Under the pieces are notes generated by a model. The model worked only from the letters and a program-made list of their open reading frames with translations. It did not search any database and had not been told where the DNA came from. Of a stretch of 64,000 nt of DNA, positions 50,705 through 61,860 are shown in pieces. The DNA comes from Camarhynchus parvulus (lineage: Eukaryota; Chordata; Aves; Passeriformes; Thraupidae). The position numbers were made by a program, and so were the translations under genes. The DNA lies in assembly GCF_901933205.1 (NCBI RefSeq), contig NC_044571.1:54621994-54685993 (forward strand), in the 5' to 3' direction. The first letter of the stretch is position 1. Each line of letters begins with the position of its first letter.

Positions 50705-51150
50705 TATAAGAGGGGGAGGAGGTGCTCCAAACACCTAAGCAGCCTGTGATGAAGTGTATGATCAGATAGGCTATCCTCCTGCAGCCCATGAGGGATCATA
50801 TTGGAGCAGATGTCAATGCTACAGCTTGTGAAGGACACCATGTCATAGCACTTAGATACCTGAAGGAAGCTGCAGATCATGGAGAGCCCACACAGAAGTA
50901 GGCTCTTGTCAGAAGCTGAAGCCCAGGGAGAGGAGCCCACACTGGAGCAGGCTTGCTGGCAAGAGTGGTGATGCATGGGGGACCCAATTGAGCAGTCCAT
51001 TCCTGCAAGACTCCACTCCATGGAAAAGACACAATCTGAAGCAGTTCTTCAGTTGAAGCACTGGAATCTTTAGAAAGGACCCATGATGGAAAAGTCCTTG
51101 AAGGACTGCATCCCATGAAAGGAAACATGCAGAAGAAGAGTAACAGCATG
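50705..51150 (-). mobile_element. ERVL-type internal (non-LTR) sequence, degenerate, minus strand
   Basis: A GC-richer stretch has recurring half-repeats on the plus strand: GGAGCAGATGTCAATGC, GAGGAGCCCACACTGGAGCAG, GGGGGACCCAATTGAGCAG, GAAAGGACCCATGATGG. This loose roughly 30-base periodic pattern of GGACCCA..GGAGCAG is one I associate with internal sequence of bird ERVL-like elements. It directly abuts the LTR-like part at 51151 and upward, which supports one element. Minus-strand frames of 90-121 codons cross it, but none is an intact retroviral gene. The element is truncated, with no second LTR seen at the low-coordinate side. Confidence 0.6.
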
Positions 51151-51660
51151 CCATGCTTAATCTCAGCCAGAAACTAAAAACCACATAGCTGTTCACCCAC
51201 CCCATCCCATCCCATCCCATCCCATCCCACCCATCCCATCCCATCCCATCCCATCCCATCCCATCCCATCCCAATCACCCCTGTCCCTGCCCAGTGAGAC
51301 TGGGGAGAGAATCAGAAGATTAAAACCACGCATAATGAATGGTTTTGTGACATCACCACAAATATCCTGCCCACTCCTTCCTTCTTCTTCTATCAGCTTA
51401 AAATGCTGAGCATGATACCATATGGCATGAAATTATTCCTCTGGTCATTTGGGGTCAGCTGTCCCAAATGTGTCCCCTCCTAACTCCTTGTGCATCCCGA
51501 GTCTCTTCAGTGTAGGGGTAGTGAGAGAAGCAGAAGAGGTCTTGACTTCGTGAAATAACTAAAACATTGAATTACCAACAGTTTTCAGCACATATCCAAA
51601 GCATAGCTCCATTCTATTTGCAATTAGCAAAAACCTAAGTTATTTTTCCCCAAATCAAAT
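51151..51660 (-). mobile_element. ERVL-type LTR, minus strand
   Basis: Related to the LTR at 33981-34830 but in reverse orientation. Plus-strand landmarks are CATACCATATGGCATGAAATT-type sequence, GGTCATTTGGGGTCAGCTGT, CCCTCCTAACTCCTTGTGCA, GAGAAGCAGAAGAGGTCTTGA, AAAACATTGAATTACCAACAG and TTTTCAGCACATATCCAAAGC. In the minus direction these follow the LTR order. The expected TATA position here reads CAGCATTTTAAGCTG, so it is decayed. The region holds an expanded (CCCAT)n array where related LTRs have a short C-rich CCCCATCCC stretch. It shows the uninterrupted target site (51463-51481) that is filled by a NUMT in the other copy. Confidence 0.75.
51198..51273. repeat. (CCCAT)n pentanucleotide microsatellite inside the LTR
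   Basis: About 15 units of CCCAT, with one shortened unit (CCCACCCAT) near 51228, lie within the 3' part of the minus-strand LTR. It probably grew by slippage from a CCCCATCCC seed, which is present as CCCCCATCCCACAG in the other LTR copy at 34749-34762. The GWDGM-repeat frame on the minus strand is an artefact of the array. Confidence 0.97.
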
Positions 51661-53999
51661 TTTTTTGCCTGTAGCAGTAACTGGCAAGCAATTGCCCTGT
51701 GCTTTTTTGAACCCGTAGGCTTTTTAATCTTATTTTCTTCCCCTATTCCACTGAAGACAATGAGTGAACCAGCCAAGTCTAAAACCCTTCATGCACTGTA
51801 TATATGCAGATTTTTTTTTTCCCTAAATAAATAAAACAAGTAGATACTCTTGCCTTTCTTATTGAATGTGGTATCTTTCTTTTTGGAATTCAGGTTAAAT
51901 AGGAATTCACAGAGGAATCAAATCCAGAAACAGGTAGATATAATGTAGAAATATGAATATTCTCTTCTCTAGTTTAACCATGTCCCTGCTAGTTATACAT
52001 CAATATTCTGATAAGAAGCTATATGCAAAGATTAAATCATTTCTATAGATTAATTTAACAACAGCTCTTTTAAGTTCTGTAATACCTTAAGCTAATAAAT
52101 GTCTATTTTGAATCTCTCTTTACTTTTTCTTCAGTTGTTGTTACAGAAATAATAACAAATCCCTGTGACTTAATCATGATATAACTAGTATTTTTTAAGG
52201 ATTTTTGTAATGTTGTTCTACTTACTCTGGAAAAATTACCTGAAGATATACAAAATAGCCAATATCCATCCCTTCCTGATATCTTAAATGAATATTAATT
52301 TTATAAAGCATTTAAACAGATGTAGTGAAAAGGCAACTCAAAACCAGTAAGCAATATGCATATTTTGTTTTTCTGTAAAGCTAGACAGCTATATCTCAAA
52401 AGGATAATTTCCTTCAAAATCTCCTAAATCTTTTTTCTCTTTCCTGCTATGCATTTTACCCTTTACACAGTGGCGATAAATGAACTCATTCTTTTTTATT
52501 CTTCTGCCTCTCAGAATGCCTTTTAAACTTAATAGTTTTCTTTCAATTTCTTCCTTTCTACTCTAACTGAGCAAATTTTGTAGGTCATTGGAAATAGTAC
52601 AAAACAGAAAAAATCTCTCACAAAACCCCTCAAATATATTTCTAATTATAAAATTTTGTCTTGAGAATTTTCAAAAATAAATGATGTGTCATGGATGATA
52701 AATCAGGAAGCTTCATTCAAGTGTGACGCTGATATTCTTATGCTGTTGTACATCCCCTTTGACACTTGTCTTCACATACAAAGTACTCAAATTGCTGAGT
52801 TGCAATGAATTCACTGAAGGGGAAATATCATACATTTCTATATTTCAAACTGAAAATTTGCTCTAAATTTCTTCTCAGCAAACTAATTCTATAAACATTG
52901 TGTGTGATCTGCTATTAACTTATTCTTCAAAATGAGAAAAAAGGCTCAGACTTCTTGTCTCTGATAATTTTTTTTAAATACTAGCTGAAAGAGAATAGTC
53001 CCTGTGGGTGACAGCAAAATTAACAAACCCTGATGCATACATGTGGAACAAATTCCTTGTGTGTCCTTGGAGCCATCATTATACAGGTTCTCAGCAGAGT
53101 GCTTTCTTTTAATCTTCTTGCAATCTAACAATGAGATACATATCTTTTATTCTGTCCTAAGGCATAAAAGCCTTTGCTGAATGCAAAAGCTGCAGCAGTT
53201 TGGGCCCGGTTGTGGATTTTTTTTTTGTTTTGGGTTGGGGTTGTCTGGTGCATTGCTTTTTTTTCTTCTTCCCATAAGGGTTTTGTGACCTATGCAGGAA
53301 ATACAGAATTCAGGCCAGGAATTCAAGGTGAAAAAGACTAAAAGAGTGTTAGCCTTTTTCAAGTTAAAATTTGCATCCGAGAGTAAGATACCCAGAGAAC
53401 CTAATCTCCTAGCCTGTTTATATCTGTATGAATTTGTTTATGATATAGTTAACTATAACAAACATACTCAAAATAATATTTCCCTCCTCTCTCCACCATC
53501 GAGTGTAGGTCCAAATCTTTGTGATAAAAGAAGTACATCAAGAAGACTGAGTATTTAGTTTCTTAACTAATTTATTTATCCTCAAAATCTCATTTTGCCT
53601 ACATTGAAAGAGCCTTTCAATATTTCAGAATGTAAATATTTTCTCTCTTCTCTTGTGTAGGAAACTGAGCTGCAGAGAGAACCAGGAGTAATCTAATCTG
53701 CATTAAGGGACTGCACAGAATAGATAATTTACCTTAATTCACCATTTCTTGAGCCAGTAGGTACTCTCCATCTGGAGTCCACCTGCTTGATAAAGGTGTG
53801 TATAATAACATAAATAAAGAAATAACCAGATACTGGTCACAATTGTCTACAAAAGGCTTCTTTGTATACAACAATTGTCATATGCTATTTTATTACAGCA
53901 TCTGTAAATATTTTGAAAATAAAAATTCAATCTGTAGTTCAGAAAGATAAAGAAACAAAATTTGAAACCAATAGTTAAGAAATGTCAATCTGGAGAGCC
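51661..53999. other. AT-rich non-coding DNA, no gene seen
   Basis: T runs occur at 51810-51820 and 53218-53226. No repeat family, splice structure or protein-like frame was recognised. Confidence 0.45.
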
Positions 54000-54260
54000 A
54001 ATGCAAATTCAGAAATGCCTCAGTCATAAACTGGCGGTCCTGTGTCCGAACTTAAAATAGTGATCCATTCAAGAACACTTAAACCTTGGTTTCTGCGCTG
54101 GCATAATTAATTAACAATGGTTTTGATGTTGAGTTTTATGATTTGTGCTGGGAAATGGACTGAGACTACCAATTCATTCCTCATTAATCATTCAAAGATT
54201 ATTTTCAGTGGCTACCATGTGGACTGGATTTGAATGAATATCTTTAAGGATAAAAAGAAG
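54000..54260. promoter_or_regulatory. Possible conserved non-coding element
   Basis: Contains TGGCATAATTAATTAACAATGG, in which two homeodomain cores adjoin a SOX-type AACAATGG, and further on CTCATTAATCATTCAAAG and GGTTTTGATGTTGAG. It is complex and non-repetitive. The call rests on motif density only. Confidence 0.2.
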
Positions 54261-57200
54261 TCTACTCCTTAAACAAATACCAGAGCCAAAAATTCTTGCT
54301 CATTATTTTTATCAGATTTGGTTTTATCATGCATAAGAAACCCAAGTTATATAATAACAATGCATTTTGAAATACAGAGATAAAGAGATTGAAGATTAAG
54401 ATGCAAAGCAGGGGTCATTACAAGAACACTTTTTTAAAACTATTTTTTTTAAATTTTACCAATACGTTTATTTTAAGTCCAGACAGGCAGATAGCTGCTA
54501 TGTAAGCAGATGTTTAAGATTTTTTACACCATCACAGTCAAGAATGCATTTAATAAATTCCTGTGTCATTTTTCCCCCAAAAATTATTTTCAATAAATTG
54601 TACAGTCAATATTTCAATCACATAACTGGAGTTGATGCAACACTTAGCAACAAAATCAGCAAGCCAGTGTTGCTAATGTGCAAAGGAAACTATGACAGCA
54701 AGATTTTCTTGTACTGGTAATCAGCAGTCCTGAAAAATACAGAAGTCAAATAGATCATGGCACATTTTAAAATAAACAGTTAGTTCTACTTGAAAAATTA
54801 TATTTTCATGCAATTGATTTTGAACAAAGTTTATACAAACAGCATGAAAAAAAATCAATTATATTTGCCTAACAATGTGACAGACATTTTGTTTCATTGA
54901 TGCTGAATCGAATAAAATGAAGATGTAATTTAAATAAATACTAGAAAATAGTAGAAAATCCCGTGCAGGCAAAGTTATCAAGTGCTGTGGCAATAGCAAT
55001 TACATTCCTGAAAAGTTTGCACTTGAGGAGAGATGTAGAGCTCTCAAGCTCAAACATCATCAACATTGAAATGACCTTCTTTGTCTAACAGATATTCCAC
55101 TTACAGTGGTATTTCCACACATACACTGCCCCAGGCTGCTGCAGAGAATTGAAGATAGTATTTATATAAAGAAATGCAGTGCCACCATAAGCCCAGCAGG
55201 CTTAAAGCTGTTGAAAACTTGGCCTGTGGTATTCATTAGAGTAAAACCTGTTTTAGACCATCCTGAATAAAATGCAGCAGTAATAAAACAGCTCTAGTCT
55301 CAAGGTACAGAAGTGCAATTTTCTCTTTGTTGTGAGCCATAATTGGTGAATATATTAGTATTTGCAACTTGCAAGGAGGAGATATATTTTCTGCTATTGT
55401 CTTCACAAATATTTGTAACTGCTTTGCATCCTTTGCTTTCATGAAGGGTATGACATTCAAGCGCCATGAACTGGAAGGCAAAAAGTGTGATATTGTTCTT
55501 AGACAGAAAATTGAATGTTCCCCTAGCTAGAGGACTGCAGCCAGGAATCTTTCCCAAGGAAAAAATTAGAGTTGCATATTCATTTATCTATGAGAGGATT
55601 TTCTATAAAGTGTATCTCTTCTCTATAGGTGGCACAGAATGCAATTAATTAATTCTTAGCCTTAAAATGAAGCAGCATTTATCCAAGAAATTAATAAATG
55701 GCATGCAACCTTGATACATAGCCAAAGCTTCTTTCAGTTTATTTTTGAATGATATACTGCCTTTTCATAAATACATGTTCATTAGTAAAAAGCATTAAAC
55801 AAATGTTGTACAGAAGTGAAAACAAATCTGTTTGCCAAATTGGTTATGCTTGAGGCAAACATGAGGGTTGGATTTTTGTTTGTTTTTATTTTTGATTTTT
55901 GAAATAAAGCAACAACAGTACTCCTCCTCATTTCATTTTCATTTGAGCATTTTTATGGTTGCTTTCTGCAATATGGTTTTACAAGTAATAATAAAAAAAT
56001 TCTCTACCTTTAATAATTGCTTTCCTGATTTATGCAGCAGGTATTACATTTAAACAATGTTAAAATATGTTTTAAAATATATTTTCCTTCTGCATTTTCC
56101 TTTGAAAATTGACAATAATTTAAGATACCTTTATTAAATATTCTGTAGACCATTGGCAAAGGTATAGAAATTTGGTTTTGTCCAATAGTCAGCTGGCAAC
56201 AAATTTTATGATTATGAAACAAACCCAAATCACACAGAAAAATCTAGCCCCAGAGGAACAGATAAAAATCTTACTCTTCAAAATGTTAAGTTAAGCACAC
56301 ATATTTTCTGTTCATTATATTCATGAGATTAAGGTGGTCCAGAATATTTTAAATAAAATATAAAACATTTTAAATAAAATAGAACAACTTTAATCTGCTG
56401 TATATTCAAGTATGCCCCATATTCATTTGCTACTAAGCTACAAATTTTAGCACCTATTCAACAGCAATAAAATTAGCATGATATGCAATTCAGTTGGTCA
56501 GAGTCATCCTTCTGCTGAAACATAAACAATCACATGCCTGCAGTCTTGCCACATTGCCTTCTTAGCTTCTGATGGAAAGAAAATATTGATGTGAATGACA
56601 AGAAGATATGAAATTGAAAACTTCAGGGGTTTAATCCAAAGAAAATATTTCATTAGGACTAGACGATGATGATGATGATTACTATTATTATTATATTCAT
56701 TTTTTATCAGCTGAAAAAACAAAAATAAGCTAGATCTGAAAGAGTAGTTTACTGACTACAATGTTACTTTTGGATTAACTTCTGGAGAATTATCTAAGAG
56801 TTTAAAAGGAGAAAGAGGAAAATCAACACACGATATTTTACGAAGTATGAAATTTCAGTGTGACACAGCATTAAATATTTTGGTTTTTTGTAAGAGATCT
56901 CATATAATGAATAGAGTCCAGGATGTATAACAGGGCCTGGACATAAGCTGTACTAATCTTCAAAGTTCTTCAACTGATAGAAGATAAGACTGTTGAAAAG
57001 GGGTACTTGGGAAGTTCCACACCCGCATCTTCCATGAAGATGACCTGTCATATTCGCAAACATGGATATGTGGCCAGGACAAGGCCGTCTATGTGTCCCA
57101 GGGAGTGAAAAGATGTTAAGTGTTTTGTAGACTATGTCAGGGGAGAAACCGTGATGACAGAAGATGCCATAGTTGCACATCAGACTCCCATGCGGGAGTT

Positions 57201-57417
57201 CTCTGGTCGCCTCTTGGCAGGCATTTTCCATTCTATAGCTAAATATGGCTTTGTGGATACATCTTTCCTACTGTTTTCACTTGTTCATCTTCCGTGCCAG
57301 GCGGTCTACTCTGGAACTGAGAGCCCAGAAAGATTGCAGAAAGATTGGTGGGTGGAGAATCAGTCCTGGAGACAGCATGCATTCAGCAGCAAAGGAGATG
57401 CAGAAATAAACCAACCC
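54261..57417. other. Non-coding DNA; GC-richer unclassified patch at its end
   Basis: Most of it is AT-rich without features. From about 56920 to 57417 the composition becomes richer in G and C (for example CATGCGGGAGTTCTCTGGTC, CTTCCGTGCCAGGCGGTC). A 105-codon plus-strand frame runs there from 57151. This may be an old LTR or other repeat that I cannot name. No retroviral or cellular protein motif is seen in the frame. Confidence 0.35.
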
Positions 57418-57450
57418 AGTCAACCAACCAACCAACCAACCAACCAACCG
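57418..57450. repeat. (AACC)n tetranucleotide microsatellite
   Basis: About 8 tandem units of AACC/CCAA. It ends the GC-richer patch to its left and is simple sequence only. Confidence 0.95.
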
Positions 57451-60400
57451 ACTCCTCATGAAAGATAAAAGGTTTAAGAACCACCACCATAGGCAGTGTG
57501 GGTTATTAGTATGTATGCTAAGGAAAAAAATTAGTACTACATCTATAGTGGGTTGCTGTTTCCCAGACAAGAGTAAGTCCTCACTACAGGATTTTGGATA
57601 ACCTAATTGCAGTGTGAAGTCACCATAGTGGAGTAACTCAGCTAAACAGCTAAATCTTGTGACCAGATTGGTTTAAATGGATTTTATAAACTCAGGACTC
57701 ACAGAATCTAGAATATAGATTTTTTGTTCTTCGGAGTAATATGTTTAGAGGCAGGACATCTGTTTTGGGTAGAACACCTGCTGTGTAGAGCTATATATCT
57801 GACTTAATTGTTCAGATGATCCTCTGTAAATCTTCTCTCGTATTAGGTGAAGATAGGAGGTAAAAAAAGCCAAAAGAACAAACAATGGAATAAAAATTAT
57901 AACCCCACCAATCCTATCTTTATTGCAAGAACAGCAATATGTTTTTAAATACCAGGTCAAAACTAACCCTAACTCTTGCTTTCACATTCTCTAAATTTTT
58001 ATTTACTGTTCTGATAAACTGTTTCTGTTTGTCCAAGTTTTTCCTTTTCTTTATTTGTCTTCTGAGAAAAGTGTCAGAGGAGATACTCCACAAGGAGCAC
58101 CAGACCTGTTTGTCCTCTAATGTCTATTAATCTGCTGTTTGCCAGATGCAGAACCAAATTTTATTTCATTAACTATCTTTAAATCATAAAGCAAAATACT
58201 TTTTTCCAACCAAAAATAGTACTGGGGGCTCAAAGACATTTTCCAAAATAGCAGTCATGTCCCATAAGATGTAACTATCAAATTGCATTTAAAGAAGAAA
58301 AGCTGCAGATGAAGATATTTGTTAAAGTATTCCAGCTAAAATACTGAAAGACTATGTTGACAGGCTGCTTTTTAAAGCATTGATTTCTTCATCCTCTTGC
58401 AGGACACGCATGATGAGACTGTAATTCAAAAGGTACTTGCTTTGCATGTGTACAAGCTGTAAATTCTTTAGTAGGCATGTGGAATTTGTTTGGCAATACA
58501 TTAAAAAGCTTTGAATAAATAGTATTTCATGCATTACATACAGGAGAATAATAACGTGGGCACGGGATTTCTGTATATATTTTTGCACTCTACAAAATGA
58601 GGGTCAATATTTGTCCTTTTACATATCTCTTCTCACAAAATTCTGGGAACTATCTAATTTTTGTTTCTGGCATTATTTTGAAGGTTTTTCTATCTGATAG
58701 TTCATTAAATCTCTCTTAACCCATAGGAACACATGAGCAGGAAAAATGTTGTAATTTAGTAAGTTTTATTGCACTGCAAACAGTTGAGTCTGTCTTTCAT
58801 GCAATCATTAAGACCTAATTAAAAACTCAGAACATCTTTTACTTATCGTTATATTTTATTGAGCATTTAAAATTAAATTGTGACTAAGTGAATTAAAAAA
58901 AAACAACTCAAAAGTTAAAAAGCTTCTTAATTCTCAAGATTCTACTGTTCATAAATATGCCATACAGTTAACCATATTGTTTACTGCTGTTTGTTCAATG
59001 AGGAGGAATTATGGACATGAAATAAAGCTCTACAGATCTTTTACACTTCTTACTGTTCAGCAATCAAAATGACCATCTGCTTACTTGCTAGTGTTTTCCT
59101 AGTCAACAGGAACATTTTAGTTTACAAAACAAACCAATAGAAAAACAAACAAACTTTCCCAAACACATCCTCCCTATCTATCAACAGCAGGGGTAGGTTA
59201 CATGTAGATTTTTATGCTTTGGGAGTTTTTTGTACTCCCTGTGATTAAGTATTGAAGTGTTCATTTGAATGATTTGAGAAGCCTTCTGTTTTGGAAGTTT
59301 GAGAATATTTAGAAAATCGTTTTATAATTGAGATATAAAGCTGTCAAAATAATAATAACTAGAATTAAATTCTCAATTGTCCTTCCTTTAAATTAAAGCA
59401 AAATAAGTGAAACTGTATTTATAATATAGCTAGTTGATCAAATTCTTCATGGTATATACAAGAATTTAGAAACATCACAGATCCATAAAATACATTGTCT
59501 ATGTATTCTTATGACTATTCCTAGTCAGGAAATGCAAACAAAACCATGTCTATATATGACTAAAAGTAAAATTTAACAAGAACGTATGTAAACATAGAAA
59601 TTAGAAAATGGGCAGAACTCTAGGGACTAATATTTCTTAACCCTATAGGTACCATCCTGGGAGCTACCCACATTGCAAGAAAAAGAGTGCCATAAAATAA
59701 CAATTAATTTTTGCTGTCATATAACTTACAATAACTAAGGAATGTCATTTCTCGTGCCTCCAATTCACTACCCTTACATATCTGCACTTCTGGGGAATTA
59801 TTAGATTGTAAGAAAAACCCATCTAAATATGAAATAGAAGCAAAAGTTAAGATAGCACAAAATAATTTAATGATGAACAGAAGTAATGAGTCAATTTGAA
59901 ATTTGTATGCAACCTTTCTACTTAGTAGAACACTATTAGCTTTTGCCCATTTTTGTTACAATATGTTGGCATTTCTCACTCCTTTCTAAGCATTATTTCT
60001 CTAGTTAACTCTCCTAAAAAGGAGTCTTTGTCTAATCATGCTGCAGACAGAGATTTCCTCAATTCTTACTTTACCTAGACTAACTAAAAGGCATCTCGTT
60101 TTCATTGTGTTGATTTCTTATGTAGAAAACAAGATCATCCTAGACACAAGCATATGGGCCTCCTGCTGCAGAACTTATCCAATTGTATTTTAAAAAAATC
60201 CTTTTAAATAGTCAGGAAGTGCAGGAATGGTCATCTAGAACAGCCTTCTTCTATGCATTGTCAGGTTAGGTAGGATAAGTTTTGTACATGGTTTAAGATA
60301 CTGAAAACAGTCTTGAAGGGATCAGATAGATCAATTTGGAAGCTGGATTGCATGAGCTCACTAAGAAAACATTGCAAGAAGTGTCATTTTATCCAGATGA

Positions 60401-61810
60401 AGATGTCATTGCAATCAAACTCCTGTCGCCATTCAGACAGCAATCTTTTCAGACTGGTGGAAGGTAAATTAGCTCCCCTTTTAAAATAATATTTAGTTCT
60501 TTTTAAAAGGACTGTCTCTTCATCAATATCTCTGAAACAGAAGACATAGCTGAAGGTTAGCCATCATCTCTTTGATTGGTGTCCTTGTATATCTTTGTTC
60601 ATGGCTTCTTCCTTTTCCTCTTATCACTTGTTCCAGTGAAAATACATTCACCAGATACAATTAAAGAAGGAACAGATGCTCCTTTTACCAACCTTTGCAA
60701 AAAACTTTTAGATAAAGGGACAGAATTTCAGCAGCAATAACATGTTTCTCTAGAAGTACAGCTAAACTACATTGATTTAAATACATTTGCAATTTCATTA
60801 GTTGAATTGAATTTGTTCACTGAATTTACCTGCACCAATGAAAAAATTAACACATTTGTACCCAGTTAAGCCATTTTTTAATCAATATGGCAAAATGTTA
60901 ACAAGATTTCTCCTGAATTTTAGAGCTTTTCTATTCTTACACTTTTTTGTAGTTCAGTTATAAATCCATCTTGATTATGTTTGAAGAAAATATGAGAATG
61001 ATTATCAATGTTGTGTAAGCTCTTCGTTCAAATACTTTGTCCTTCATATTTTATATCACCTTGTTACTTCATCTCTTCTGAAAATTGAGTTATGAAGCAT
61101 AAATTTCATTACTTTAAAGTGAAAATTCCAGAACAATTTCATAGGCAACAAAACTAAATTCCAGAACATCCCTTACTTATTTCTTAAACTTCAATATTAA
61201 TTACATTAATTAGTGTCTAGCAACATTAAAACAAAAGTTTTGATTATGACTTCCACAGTCATATTCAAAGTAGCATTAATCATTCTAAAGGTATAGAAAA
61301 AGAATCACTGTGATAGCTGTGTATGTCCTTCATTTTCCTCCTTCCCTTATTTCTCTCCCTTCTTTCAGCCAATTTTCACGAGATTGACTTATCCTAATTT
61401 AAGTCTCTAAGTCAGAAACCTAAATCAGAGTTTATAATTTTAAACTGCTTTCTCCTTTTGCAAACATTAGAAATAAACAGGCAGTTTCAATAACTGATTA
61501 GTCTCAATGCAAAATAAAAAAATCTGCAGTGAAACACCTCTGGAAGGTACTTATTTCTCTCTAATAAATACAGAAGAAGCCCAAAATTTTAATCTCAAAC
61601 TAAGGATAATATAGTTCAATACATTATTTAAGGCTGTTGAGTACCTGCTATCAACATCAGCATAGGGGGCTCAGTGTAGATAGATGAAAAACAGGTTCCC
61701 AAGTACAGCCAAGACTTCACCTACAGAATATACACAACTGAAAATAAAAATAAACTAATTAAACCCAAATAATGTAAATTATATAGGATTTTACCTTACA
61801 TTATGTTGGA
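57451..61810. other. AT-rich non-coding DNA, no gene seen
   Basis: No recognised repeat, gene or RNA. A string GGAATGGTCATCTAGAACAGCC near 60224-60245 faintly recalls a CR1 3' end, but the neighbouring CR1 blocks are absent. Confidence 0.45.
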
Positions 61811-61860
61811 TTTTACCTAAGTGCTGCTAGTGTGTTTACTAGCAGCACTTCTTGTATAAA
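61811..61860. ncRNA. Perfect 13-bp hairpin with extended pairing, miRNA-like
   Basis: AAGTGCTGCTAGT (61819-61831) and ACTAGCAGCACTT (61838-61850) are exact complements around a 6-base loop, GTGTTT. Beyond a small internal loop, TTTTAC (61811-61816) can pair with GTATAAA (61854-61860) with one bulge, giving about 19 pairs. The 3' arm contains TAGCAGCAC, the first nine bases of miR-15/16 family miRNAs. In that family, however, the mature strand is on the 5' arm and the rest of the sequence differs. A chance palindrome is an equally good explanation. Confidence 0.25.

Noticed and set aside
50909..51274. 121-codon minus-strand frame starting with a WDGMG repeat
   Set aside because: Its start is the (CCCAT)n array and the rest is degenerate ERVL-type sequence, with no intact retroviral domain.
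60224..60245. GGAATGGTCATCTAGAACAGCC, faintly like a CR1 tail
   Set aside because: Flanking sequence does not continue the CR1 order on either strand.
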